DNA from: an uncultured Lachnospiraceae bacterium
GTDB taxonomy: Bacteria; Bacillota; Clostridia; Lachnospirales; Lachnospiraceae
DNA length: 7,292 nt
Assembly: GCA_910588125.1 (NCBI GenBank)
Contig: CAJUPI010000096.1
Location: 1 to 7,292 of the forward strand
Direction: 5' to 3'
Position 1 is the first letter of the stretch; every line of letters begins with the position of its first letter. Of the stretch, positions 1 through 5,831 are shown one piece after another. The position numbers and the translations under genes are program-made. Under the pieces are notes generated by a model, which was not told the DNA's origin, made no database searches, and worked only from the letters and a program-made list of their open reading frames with translations.

Positions 1-770
1 CCGACTTCAACGGCATTAAGCCGCTGGCAAACGAAGGCAGCGCCGGAAAGATGACCTTCCAGATCGGCCCGAGCGGAAAAGAGACGATTGTGGTGAACAG
101 CCAGGCGATGACTGTCAGTGGTATCCAGGCAGCAATCTGGGATAGCATGCAGGGCTTTGATCGGGATAAGTTTGCAAAGGATGCAACTTATTATACTAAC
201 CATGCCAGTGAACTGAAGGATATCAAATATGAGTTTGATAAAGCGGCCGACAGGACTGATGTGAAAAAGCCGGCGACAGCAACGGTGGAGAACGCAGCGA
301 CAGGCTTTATTGGCGCAGATGGAAAGGTTTCCCAGGCTTATAAGGATGCAATAGAGGCTGACAGCTCTGACGTTACTGTCGGGAATGTGACGGGGCAAAC
401 CGCGGGCTTTAATAACGTTAAATTTAACAGCAAGAGCAGCGCGATGTCCGCTCTGCTGCCGACTCTGAACATCTCCGGCAGCAGCACGGTTGTGGCGAAC
501 GCAGCTATTGATACGATTAATTCTGCTATCAATGCGGTTTCCAGCTATCGTGCTAAACTCGGTGCAGCTCAGAACAGACTGGAGCATACTGTCAACAACC
601 TGAAGGTCACCGCTGAGAATATCACCTCCGCCGAGAGCCGGATTCGTGATACAGATATGGCGGATGAAATCACGGCTTTTACGAAGAATAACATTCTTCT
701 GCAGGCTTCCCAGTCCATGCTGGCTCAGTCCAATTCCGTCCCGCAGAGCATCTTAAGCCTGCTTCAGTAA
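1..770 (+). CDS. Flagellin, C-terminal part (5' end outside window)
   Basis: This is the structural subunit of the flagellar filament (Hag/FliC family), exported through the flagellar type III apparatus and polymerised outside the cell. The frame is open from base 3 to a TAA at 768-770, giving 255 visible residues; the true start lies upstream, and the ATG at 51 is internal. The first residues read DFNGIKPL, matching the end of the conserved N-terminal flagellin domain, followed by a QIG segment. Residues of roughly 20-165 are the variable central region. The last ~89 residues are the classic D1/D0 C-terminus: AIDTINSAINAVSSYRAKLG, QNRLEHTVNNL, SAESRIRDTDMADE, and a final hydrophobic helix with LLQASQSMLAQSN ending SLLQ. 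About 110-120 N-terminal residues are probably missing. A strong terminator follows 60 bp downstream, so this gene ends its transcription unit. Identification as flagellin is very secure; which paralogue it is cannot be told. Confidence 0.96.
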   Translation, partial: DFNGIKPLANEGSAGKMTFQIGPSGKETIVVNSQAMTVSGIQAAIWDSMQGFDRDKFAKDATYYTNHASELKDIKYEFDKAADRTDVKKPATATVENAATGFIGADGKVSQAYKDAIEADSSDVTVGNVTGQTAGFNNVKFNSKSSAMSALLPTLNISGSSTVVANAAIDTINSAINAVSSYRAKLGAAQNRLEHTVNNLKVTAENITSAESRIRDTDMADEITAFTKNNILLQASQSMLAQSNSVPQSILSLLQ

Positions 771-832
771 TGGAAGCATACTGAGAGATAACGGTTCAGA
801 AGCATGTTAATCTGATAAAGGTAAGATAATTT

Positions 833-880
833 ATCCCGGCAGGGTACGTATATGCGTATTCTGCCGGGATTTTTGTTTTC
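833..880 (+). terminator. Rho-independent terminator of the flagellin gene
   Basis: A perfect 10-bp stem is formed by ATCCCGGCAG (833-842) and CTGCCGGGAT (861-870). TACG/CGTA (845-848 with 855-858) can pair inside the loop. A T-rich tail (TTTTTGTTTT) follows at once. It lies 62 bp after the flagellin stop codon and is oriented for that gene. Confidence 0.93.
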
Positions 881-884
881 ACGA

Positions 885-1016
885 GCAATGTCCATATGCC
901 GTGCCTGCGACGCGAGGATAGTCCTTTAGGGAACGGGTATTTGGCGAATACCGGCGGCGGTTGCGGGAGTGCCAAAGGCGCGGAGCAATCGGCTTTCATA
1001 GGGCGGCTGGTACAGC
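885..1016. other. GC-rich gene-free block, function unknown
   Basis: Between the flagellin terminator and the DJ-1 gene lies about 320 bp without a convincing gene. The first ~130 bp are clearly richer in G+C than the AT-rich DNA that follows from about 1021. The block holds short inverted repeats: GGTATT (936-941) with AATACC (947-952) around a 5-base loop, and GCC-AAA-GGC near 971-979. No ribosome site or conserved protein is visible on either strand. It could be a dispersed intergenic repeat of the type seen in Lachnospiraceae genomes, a mobile-element remnant, or part of a structured RNA. I cannot decide among these from the sequence. Confidence 0.35.
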
Positions 1017-1120
1017 GTCAAAGGTTGCATGAAATTTCAGATAAATAATCTCGCCAGAATCTATCATATGATATGGTTTTTCCGGGAATAATCTGGTAAA
1101 ATATTTCATAGTATCGTAAA

Positions 1121-1148
1121 TTGGAATCTGCAAAGGATTTCGGATATT
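1121..1148 (+). promoter_or_regulatory. Weak candidate promoter of the DJ-1-family gene
   Basis: TTGGAA (1121-1126) is separated by 16 bp from GATATT (1143-1148). Each hexamer matches consensus at four of six positions. Transcription would start near 1155, inside the 14-bp palindrome described separately. An alternative -10, TAAAAT at 1097-1102, has no good -35 element. The call is tentative. Confidence 0.3.
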
Positions 1149-1152
1149 TCGG

Positions 1153-1166
1153 GATATTCGAATATC
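1153..1166. promoter_or_regulatory. 14-bp perfect palindrome, possible operator
   Basis: GATATTCGAATATC is a perfect palindrome ending 23 bp before the DJ-1-family start codon and just ahead of its ribosome site. A degenerate half copy (GATATTTC, 1143-1150) precedes it. The position overlaps a candidate transcription start, which is where a dimeric repressor would bind. The binding protein is unknown. Confidence 0.35.
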
Positions 1167-1189
1167 AGGAAAAAGGAGGAGAAAAGAGC

Positions 1190-1741
1190 ATGGCAAAAGT
1201 ATATGCAATGATTGCAGATGGAACCGAGGAGGTAGAGTGCCTGGCAGTTGTAGATATCCTGCGAAGGAGCGGGATCGAGACGGTGCTGGTGTCCGTGAGC
1301 GGGACAAAGCACGTGGTCAGTTCCCATAGTGTGAGGATAGAGGCAGATGCCATAGTAGAAGAGACGGACTTCTCCGACGGAGATGCGATTTTTCTGCCGG
1401 GAGGAATGCCGGGGGCAGAGAATTTATCGGCATGTAAACCGCTGATCGATGCGCTGTCAAAGGCAGATGCCGATGGCAGGCGGATTGCGGCTATCTGTGC
1501 GGCGCCCGGAGTGGTGCTGGGGCGCCATGGGTTTTTAAAGGGAAGGACGGGAACCTGTTTTCCGGGATTTGAGAAAGAGTTTGTGGGAGGGGAGTATACC
1601 CGGCAAGGCGTGGTGACCGATGGAAATGTGACGACAGCCAGGGGACTGGGCTTTGCTATTGATCTGGGGATCGAATTGGTGCGCCTGCTGGCAGGAGAGG
1701 ATGCAGCAAAAGAGGTGAAGGGGAAAATTCAATATTGCTGA
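1190..1741 (+). CDS. DJ-1/PfpI-family protein (glutamine amidotransferase-like fold)
   Basis: This 183-residue cytosolic protein belongs to the DJ-1/YajL/ThiJ branch of the DJ-1/PfpI superfamily. Members are linked to protection against oxidative or carbonyl stress and to glyoxalase or deglycase-type activity, but the physiological substrate is often disputed. Visible hallmarks are the N-terminal strand followed by DGTEEVE with conserved Glu16, LPGG at 69-72, and the nucleophile elbow AAICAAPGVVLG with Cys103, equivalent to human DJ-1 Cys106. TTARGLGFAIDL (148-159) and a C-terminal helix match the family, and the length is usual. The start at 1190 is chosen because AAAAGGAGG lies just upstream (1172-1180) and homology begins at MAKVYA; an upstream in-frame ATG at 1121 lacks such support. 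It seems monocistronic: a long spacer follows on the same strand, with no clear terminator after it. Family assignment is firm; exact activity is not. Confidence 0.93.
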   Translation: MAKVYAMIADGTEEVECLAVVDILRRSGIETVLVSVSGTKHVVSSHSVRIEADAIVEETDFSDGDAIFLPGGMPGAENLSACKPLIDALSKADADGRRIAAICAAPGVVLGRHGFLKGRTGTCFPGFEKEFVGGEYTRQGVVTDGNVTTARGLGFAIDLGIELVRLLAGEDAAKEVKGKIQYC

Positions 1742-1933
1742 AGGAAATGATTTTTGTCTGAGCTTTCTTGTCCATTAAAGGGATCTGAAAAAATGGTCAG
1801 ACGGCAAAGAAAAACAAGGAATCGTATATACGAACAAAAACTATATATCCGAAAAAGACTGAATTTGAAAGCATTTTCACAAAAATTAGCAGAATTTTGG
1901 TTGATTTTTTTCCATTATTTTGAAGAAAAAAAC
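1742..1933. other. AT-rich spacer between DJ-1 gene and ppdK promoter
   Basis: This ~190-bp spacer has no convincing gene. GTCTGA (1756-1761) and TCAGAC (1797-1802) form a 6-bp inverted repeat with a 35-nt loop but no following T tract, so it is not a convincing terminator for the upstream gene. The remainder is rich in A and T runs, which may act as upstream promoter DNA for ppdK. Confidence 0.5.
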
Positions 1934-1961
1934 TTTACTAGAAGTTAAAATATGTTATACT
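1934..1961 (+). promoter_or_regulatory. Candidate SigA-type promoter of ppdK with extended -10
   Basis: The -35 is TTTACT (1934-1939). A 16-bp spacer leads to TATACT (1956-1961), preceded by TGT as an extended -10. Upstream DNA is A/T-tract rich. Transcription would begin near 1968 and give a leader of about 130 nt. A second perfect -10 hexamer, TATAAT at 2019-2024, lacks a recognisable -35. Confidence 0.6.
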
Positions 1962-1967
1962 TATAAC

Positions 1968-2097
1968 AGACCGTCAGAGGGCTTTTTCGTCATGTCTGAG
2001 ATTCATGACAGTGCGTTTTATAATGCATGAGAGTTTCACCAAAGACGGAGAAAACTTGTAGAAATGTCTACACATTTTATTTAGGAGGAAAACACTT
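1968..2097 (+). promoter_or_regulatory. Possible structured 5' leader of ppdK
   Basis: The ~130-nt untranslated region can form GTCATG/CATGAC (1989-1994 with 2004-2009) and TGTAGA/TCTACA with an AATG loop (2057-2062 with 2067-2072). A distant pairing CCGTC (1971-1975) with GACGG (2044-2048) could close the first hairpin. The ribosome site AGGAGG (2083-2088) stays unpaired, 9 nt before the ATG. I recognise no known riboswitch family, and the hairpins are short. Confidence 0.3.
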
Positions 2098-4725
2098 ATG
2101 GCAAACAAGTGGGTGTATTTGTTCACCGAGGGAAATGCCGACATGCGGAACCTGCTGGGCGGCAAGGGCGCCAACTTAGCGGAGATGACAAACCTGGGTC
2201 TTCCAGTGCCTCAGGGCTTTACCATTACGACCGAGGCATGTACCCAGTACTATGAGGACGGCAGAAAGATCAATGACGAGATCATGGGTCAGATTATGGA
2301 GCATATCACCAAGATGGAAGAGATCACCGGCAAAAAGTTCGGCGATAAAGAGAATCCATTGTTGGTATCTGTCCGTTCCGGTGCGAGAGCATCCATGCCG
2401 GGTATGATGGACACCATCTTAAACCTGGGCCTGAATGAAGAAGTAGTGGAGGTTCTGGCGAAAAAGTCAGGCAATCCCCGTTGGGCATGGGACTGCTACC
2501 GCAGATTTATCCAGATGTTCTCCGATGTGGTTATGGAAGTCGGAAAGAAATATTTCGAAGAACTGATCGACAAGATGAAAAAAGAAAAAGGCGTGAGCCA
2601 GGACGTAGAGCTGACCGCCGAGGATTTGAAAGAGCTTGCCAACCAGTTTAAGGCCGAATATAAAGAGAAGATCGGCGAAGATTTCCCCACCGATCCGAAG
2701 GTACAGCTGATGGAAGCTATCAAGGCAGTATTCCGTTCCTGGGACAACCCTCGTGCCAACGTATACCGCCGCGACAACGATATCCCGTATTCCTGGGGTA
2801 CGGCAGTTAATGTACAGATGATGGCATTTGGTAATATGGGTGAGACTTCCGGCACAGGAGTTGCCTTTACCCGTGACCCGGCTACCGGCGAGAAGCACCT
2901 GATGGGTGAGTTCCTGATGAATGCACAGGGCGAGGACGTTGTGGCAGGTGTGCGTACTCCTCAGAAGATCGATCAGTTAAAGGAAGTTATGCCAGAGGTT
3001 TATGAGCAGTTTGTCGGCATTTGCAATAAGCTGGAAGATCATTACAGAGATATGCAGGATATGGAGTTTACTATTGAGGATAAGAAGCTGTACATGCTGC
3101 AGACTCGTAATGGTAAGAGAACAGCCAAGGCTGCGCTTAAGATTGCCTGTGATCTGGTAGATGAGGGCATGATTGACGAGAAGAAGGCCGTAAAGATGAT
3201 TGATCCGCGTAACCTGGATACTTTGTTGCATCCTCAGTTTGACACGGATGCCCTGAAGAAGGCAGAGCCGCTTGCCAAAGCACTGGCTGCATCCCCGGGC
3301 GCTGCCTGCGGTAAGATCGTATTTTCTGCTGAAGATGCCAAGGCATGGGCAGCAAGAGGAGAAAAGGTGGTTCTGGTTCGTCTGGAGACATCTCCGGAGG
3401 ATATCGAGGGTATGAAGGCGGCTCAGGGTATCCTGACTGTCCGTGGCGGTATGACCAGCCATGCAGCTGTGGTTGCCCGCGGTATGGGTACCTGCTGTGT
3501 ATCTGGCTGCTCTGAGATTACCATGGACGAGGCCAACAAGAAGTTTACTTTGGCCGGTAAAGAGTTCCACGAGGGTGATCCGCTGTCCATCGATGGTTCT
3601 ACCGGTAAGATCTATGACGGAATCATCCCGACTGTGGATGCCACTATTGCCGGTGAATTCGGCCGTATCATGGCATGGGCTGACAAGTATAGAAAGCTGA
3701 AAGTAAGAACCAATGCCGATACTCCGGCTGACGCGAAGAAGGCCAGAGAGTTAGGCGCTGAAGGTATTGGCCTTTGCCGTACTGAGCATATGTTCTTCGA
3801 GGGCAACCGTATCGATGCATTCCGTGAGATGATTTGTGCGGAGACCCTGGAGGAGAGAGAAGCGGCTCTGGAGAAGATCCTTCCCGAGCAGCAGGGTGAC
3901 TTCGAGAAGCTTTACGAGGCTCTGGAGGGCAATCCGGTTACCATCCGTTTCCTGGATCCGCCGCTGCATGAGTTCGTTCCCACCGAGGAAGAGGATGTAA
4001 AGAAGCTGGCTGATGCTCAGGGCAAGAGTGTGGAGCATATCAAGGCTATGATCGATTCTCTGCATGAGTTCAACCCAATGATGGGCCATCGTGGCTGCCG
4101 TCTGGCTGTGACTTATCCGGAGATTGCCAAGATGCAGACCAAGGCTGTGATTCGTGCTGCTATCAATGTAAAGAAGGCTCATCCGGACTGGAATCTGGTT
4201 CCGGAGATCATGATCCCGCTGATCGGTGATATCAAAGAGCTGAAATATGTAAAGAAGTTTGTAGTTGAGACTGCCGATGCAGAGATTGCTGCTGCAAATG
4301 CGGATCTGAAGTATGAGGTCGGTACTATGATCGAGATCCCGAGAGCCGCCTTGACAGCTGACGAGATTGCCAAGGAGGCGGAGTTCTTCTGCTTTGGTAC
4401 AAATGATCTGACCCAGATGACATACGGCTTCTCCCGCGATGATGCCGGCAAGTTCTTAAACGCATACTATGATGCCAAGATTTTCGAGAATGATCCGTTT
4501 GCTAAACTGGATCAGACTGGTGTGGGCAAGCTGATGGAGATGGCTATCAAGCTGGGCAAGCCGGTACGTCCGGACATGCATGTGGGTATCTGTGGTGAGC
4601 ACGGCGGCGATCCGACTTCCGTAGAGTTCTGCCATAAGATTGGCTTGGATTATGTGTCCTGTAGCCCGTTCCGTGTGCCGATTGCGCGCTTGGCAGCGGC
4701 TCAGGCGGCGATTAACGAGGCGTAA
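2098..4725 (+). CDS. ppdK: Pyruvate, phosphate dikinase (EC 2.7.9.1)
   Basis: This cytosolic enzyme interconverts ATP + pyruvate + phosphate with AMP + PEP + diphosphate. In anaerobic Clostridia it links PEP and pyruvate in glycolysis or gluconeogenesis and can use diphosphate as an energy carrier. The 875 residues are full length (874 in C. symbiosum). The N-terminal ATP-grasp part opens with LLGGKGANLAEM and ends near TRNGKRTAKAAL. The swivelling phosphohistidine domain carries GGMTSHAAV, with catalytic His455 at the same number as in C. symbiosum. The C-terminal TIM barrel has Arg561 (CRTEH), Arg617 (IRFLDPP), Glu746 (MIEIPR), Asn769 (GTNDLTQM) and the acid/base Cys832 (GICGEHGGDP), the last three shifted by one from C. 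symbiosum numbering. The start is fixed by AGGAGG 9 nt upstream. It has its own promoter and terminator, so is monocistronic. Nothing in it looks damaged. Confidence 0.99.
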   Translation: MANKWVYLFTEGNADMRNLLGGKGANLAEMTNLGLPVPQGFTITTEACTQYYEDGRKINDEIMGQIMEHITKMEEITGKKFGDKENPLLVSVRSGARASMPGMMDTILNLGLNEEVVEVLAKKSGNPRWAWDCYRRFIQMFSDVVMEVGKKYFEELIDKMKKEKGVSQDVELTAEDLKELANQFKAEYKEKIGEDFPTDPKVQLMEAIKAVFRSWDNPRANVYRRDNDIPYSWGTAVNVQMMAFGNMGETSGTGVAFTRDPATGEKHLMGEFLMNAQGEDVVAGVRTPQKIDQLKEVMPEVYEQFVGICNKLEDHYRDMQDMEFTIEDKKLYMLQTRNGKRTAKAALKIACDLVDEGMIDEKKAVKMIDPRNLDTLLHPQFDTDALKKAEPLAKALAASPGAACGKIVFSAEDAKAWAARGEKVVLVRLETSPEDIEGMKAAQGILTVRGGMTSHAAVVARGMGTCCVSGCSEITMDEANKKFTLAGKEFHEGDPLSIDGSTGKIYDGIIPTVDATIAGEFGRIMAWADKYRKLKVRTNADTPADAKKARELGAEGIGLCRTEHMFFEGNRIDAFREMICAETLEEREAALEKILPEQQGDFEKLYEALEGNPVTIRFLDPPLHEFVPTEEEDVKKLADAQGKSVEHIKAMIDSLHEFNPMMGHRGCRLAVTYPEIAKMQTKAVIRAAINVKKAHPDWNLVPEIMIPLIGDIKELKYVKKFVVETADAEIAAANADLKYEVGTMIEIPRAALTADEIAKEAEFFCFGTNDLTQMTYGFSRDDAGKFLNAYYDAKIFENDPFAKLDQTGVGKLMEMAIKLGKPVRPDMHVGICGEHGGDPTSVEFCHKIGLDYVSCSPFRVPIARLAAAQAAINEA

Positions 4726-4774
4726 TCCTATAGCGATATGGGAGTGTAACGACTACCAGATATAGTATGAGGTA

Positions 4775-4822
4775 AAAAAGGAGAGATATCTGACAGTAAA
4801 AAGTTGGGTATCTCTCTTTTCT
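4775..4822 (+). terminator. Rho-independent terminator of ppdK
   Basis: GAGAGATA (4781-4788) pairs with TATCTCTC (4809-4816). The stem extends outward through an A-run pairing with the T tail (CTTTTCTT), and inward through one C-G and G-U pairs. It lies about 50 bp after the ppdK stop. The A-run before and T-run after make it potentially bidirectional. Confidence 0.85.
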
Positions 4823-4867
4823 TAATAGTACTAAAAAATTTAGAGATAATACAGCAAATTGCATAGA

Positions 4868-4896
4868 TTGCTAAAAAATGAAAGTTATGTTAAAAT
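4868..4896 (+). promoter_or_regulatory. Candidate promoter of the PIN-domain gene cluster
   Basis: TTGCTA (4868-4873) is followed by an optimal 17-bp spacer and TAAAAT (4891-4896) with an extended TGT. Transcription would start near 4903, almost at the ribosome site GAGGAG (4904-4909), so the leader is only about 14 nt. A functional-looking promoter remains although the first gene is broken. Confidence 0.6.
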
Positions 4897-4916
4897 GACT
4901 GCAGAGGAGATATATT

Positions 4917-5396
4917 ATGAATAGGAAATTAAAGGTATATTTAGATACACCTGTTATCAGTCATTAGCAGCACGAAGATGTACCCGAGAAGATGGCAGAT
5001 ACAAGACAGCTGTGGGAGATGTTTAAAAATAGAAAGTATGATGTATATTTATCTACGGTGACGTTGAGAGAGATAGAAAGATGTTCAGAACCAAAGAAAA
5101 CAAAACTTATTGATTATTTGAATGAAATACAATTTACAACATTAGATATTACAGATGATGTTGTGGCAATAGCAGAAAAAATTATTGATATGGGTATATT
5201 AACAAAAAAGAGTTTTGATGATTGCCAACATATAGGAGCTGCCATTGTAAGTGAATGTGATTGCATTATTTCATGGAATTTTAAGCATATTGTAAATGTG
5301 AAGACAATTAAAGGCGTAAGAGCAATTACAAATCTGGAAGGATATAAAATGATTGAGATATGGAATCCTTCTGTACTGTTGGGAAGTGAGGAATGA
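4917..5396 (+). pseudogene. PIN-domain protein (toxin-like nuclease), interrupted by in-frame TAG
   Basis: Read from the ATG at 4917, which has GAGGAG 7 nt upstream, the frame gives a 159-residue PIN-domain protein with TAG at codon 17 (4965-4967). Such proteins are usually Mg-dependent RNases acting as toxins of type II toxin-antitoxin pairs. The first 16 residues include YLDTPVIS, with Asp10 the first acidic metal ligand. After the stop the same frame continues with E52 (LREIERC), D101/D102 (FDDCQH), D115 (ECDCIISW) and Asn121 (NFKHI), matching the other PIN positions. A TTG-to-TAG change would explain the break. Restart at ATG 4992 would give 134 residues without Asp10, so probably no nuclease, and no good ribosome site precedes it. 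The antitoxin-like gene follows 2 bp after the TGA. The DNA is much more AT-rich than ppdK, suggesting transfer. PIN assignment is confident; toxin role is inferred. Confidence 0.82.
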
Positions 5397-5398
5397 TT

Positions 5399-5576
5399 AT
5401 GGTTGCAAAACCAATTATCAGCCCAGATTTTACCATTAAAGATATTCATAAGATTAGGAGAATACCACTATGAGCTTACAAAAGATATGACAACGCAGGA
5501 AAGAATCAGTTTTTACAACGAGGGAGGGAGAGACTTTTTAGAGGAAATTGAAGAAAGAAAGCTGAAGAAAGTATAA
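5399..5576 (+). pseudogene. Antitoxin-like small protein, frameshifted
   Basis: The ATG at 5399 has GAGGA 6 nt upstream, placed in the end of the PIN gene; an ATG at 5393 overlaps the PIN stop as ATGA. The frame reads MVAKPIISPDFTIKDIHKIR and then ends at a TGA soon after (5471-5473). One extra base near 5459 explains this: shifting at 5460 gives EYHYELTKDMTTQERISFYN and a charged end (EEIEERKLKK) to a TAA at 5574-5576. The repaired protein is about 58 residues, small and charged, as expected of a partner of a PIN toxin; the gene order would be toxin first. I recall similar small proteins beside such PIN genes in Lachnospiraceae, but could not check. Its actual function is unproven, and the frameshift could in principle be a sequencing error. 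Confidence 0.6.
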
Positions 5577-5719
5577 TGGTCATGGGAGTATTGGTTATCA
5601 GTTCTGATCTTACTTTTGAAGACTATATATCTTTAATTGAGCAGGAAAAAAATGCTTGGAGGAAAGTGGTGGTAGCGCGGAAGATAATTTTTTCTGATGG
5701 GGTAACAAAAAGTCAATAG
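5576..5719 (+). CDS. Small ORF of unknown function, antitoxin-like N-terminus
   Basis: This 47-residue frame starts at an ATG overlapping the previous stop (TAATG) and ends at a TAG. Its start, VISSDLTFEDYISLIE, aligns without gaps to IISPDFTIKDIHKIRE of the preceding antitoxin-like gene, sharing the I-S-x-D-x-T-x-x-D pattern. The remainder (KNAWRKVVVARKIIFS) is basic and matches nothing I know. The upstream purines (GAAGAAAG) are a poor ribosome site, so translation would depend on coupling to the previous gene. It may be a truncated second antitoxin, a gene remnant, or chance. It ends 21 bp before the IS. Confidence 0.35.
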   Translation: MVMGVLVISSDLTFEDYISLIEQEKNAWRKVVVARKIIFSDGVTKSQ

Positions 5720-5733
5720 AAATGGGAGCGTAA

Positions 5734-5740
5734 AATAAAG
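5734..5740. repeat. Target-site duplication, left copy (AATAAAG)
   Basis: AATAAAG directly abuts the left end of the IS and is repeated exactly at 7095-7101, directly abutting the right end. This fixes the element's borders and shows that it arrived by transposition. Confidence 0.75.
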
Positions 5741-5755
5741 GACCTGTTGACAAAC
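5741..5755 (+). repeat. IS left terminal inverted repeat
   Basis: ACCTGTTGACAAAC (5742-5755) is the exact reverse complement of 7079-7092. It contains a TTGACA hexamer pointing into the element. Confidence 0.88.
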
Positions 5756-5831
5756 ACAAACTCCCTTTTTCCAGATCCAATTTTATATACCATTTTATGA
5801 AATGACATAAACAGGCTGGTAAATCCAGTTT

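Noticed and set aside
796..999. 67-codon open frame on the minus strand across the flagellin terminator and GC-rich block
   Set aside because: It has no convincing ribosome site, runs through the terminator hairpin and has a low-complexity proline/serine/arginine-rich start. It looks like a by-product of the GC-rich block rather than a gene.
1121..1189. In-frame upstream ATG that would add 23 residues to the DJ-1-family protein
   Set aside because: The extension shows no family similarity, lacks a ribosome site, and spans the palindrome. A strong GGAGG just before 1190 marks the true start.
1754..1948. 64-codon open frame starting with TTG between the DJ-1 gene and ppdK
   Set aside because: It has no ribosome site, is full of Lys/Arg/Phe codons caused by A and T runs, and overlaps the ppdK -35 region. 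It is more likely promoter-upstream DNA.
2467..2898. 143-codon and other long open frames antisense to ppdK
   Set aside because: They lie wholly within a strongly conserved enzyme gene on the opposite strand and show no recognisable domain or start signal.
5741..5780. TTGACA in the IS terminal repeats as -35 of a hybrid or junction promoter
   Set aside because: Both copies point into the element and no -10 hexamer lies at 15-19 bp. Neither an outward promoter nor a circle-junction promoter can be built from them.
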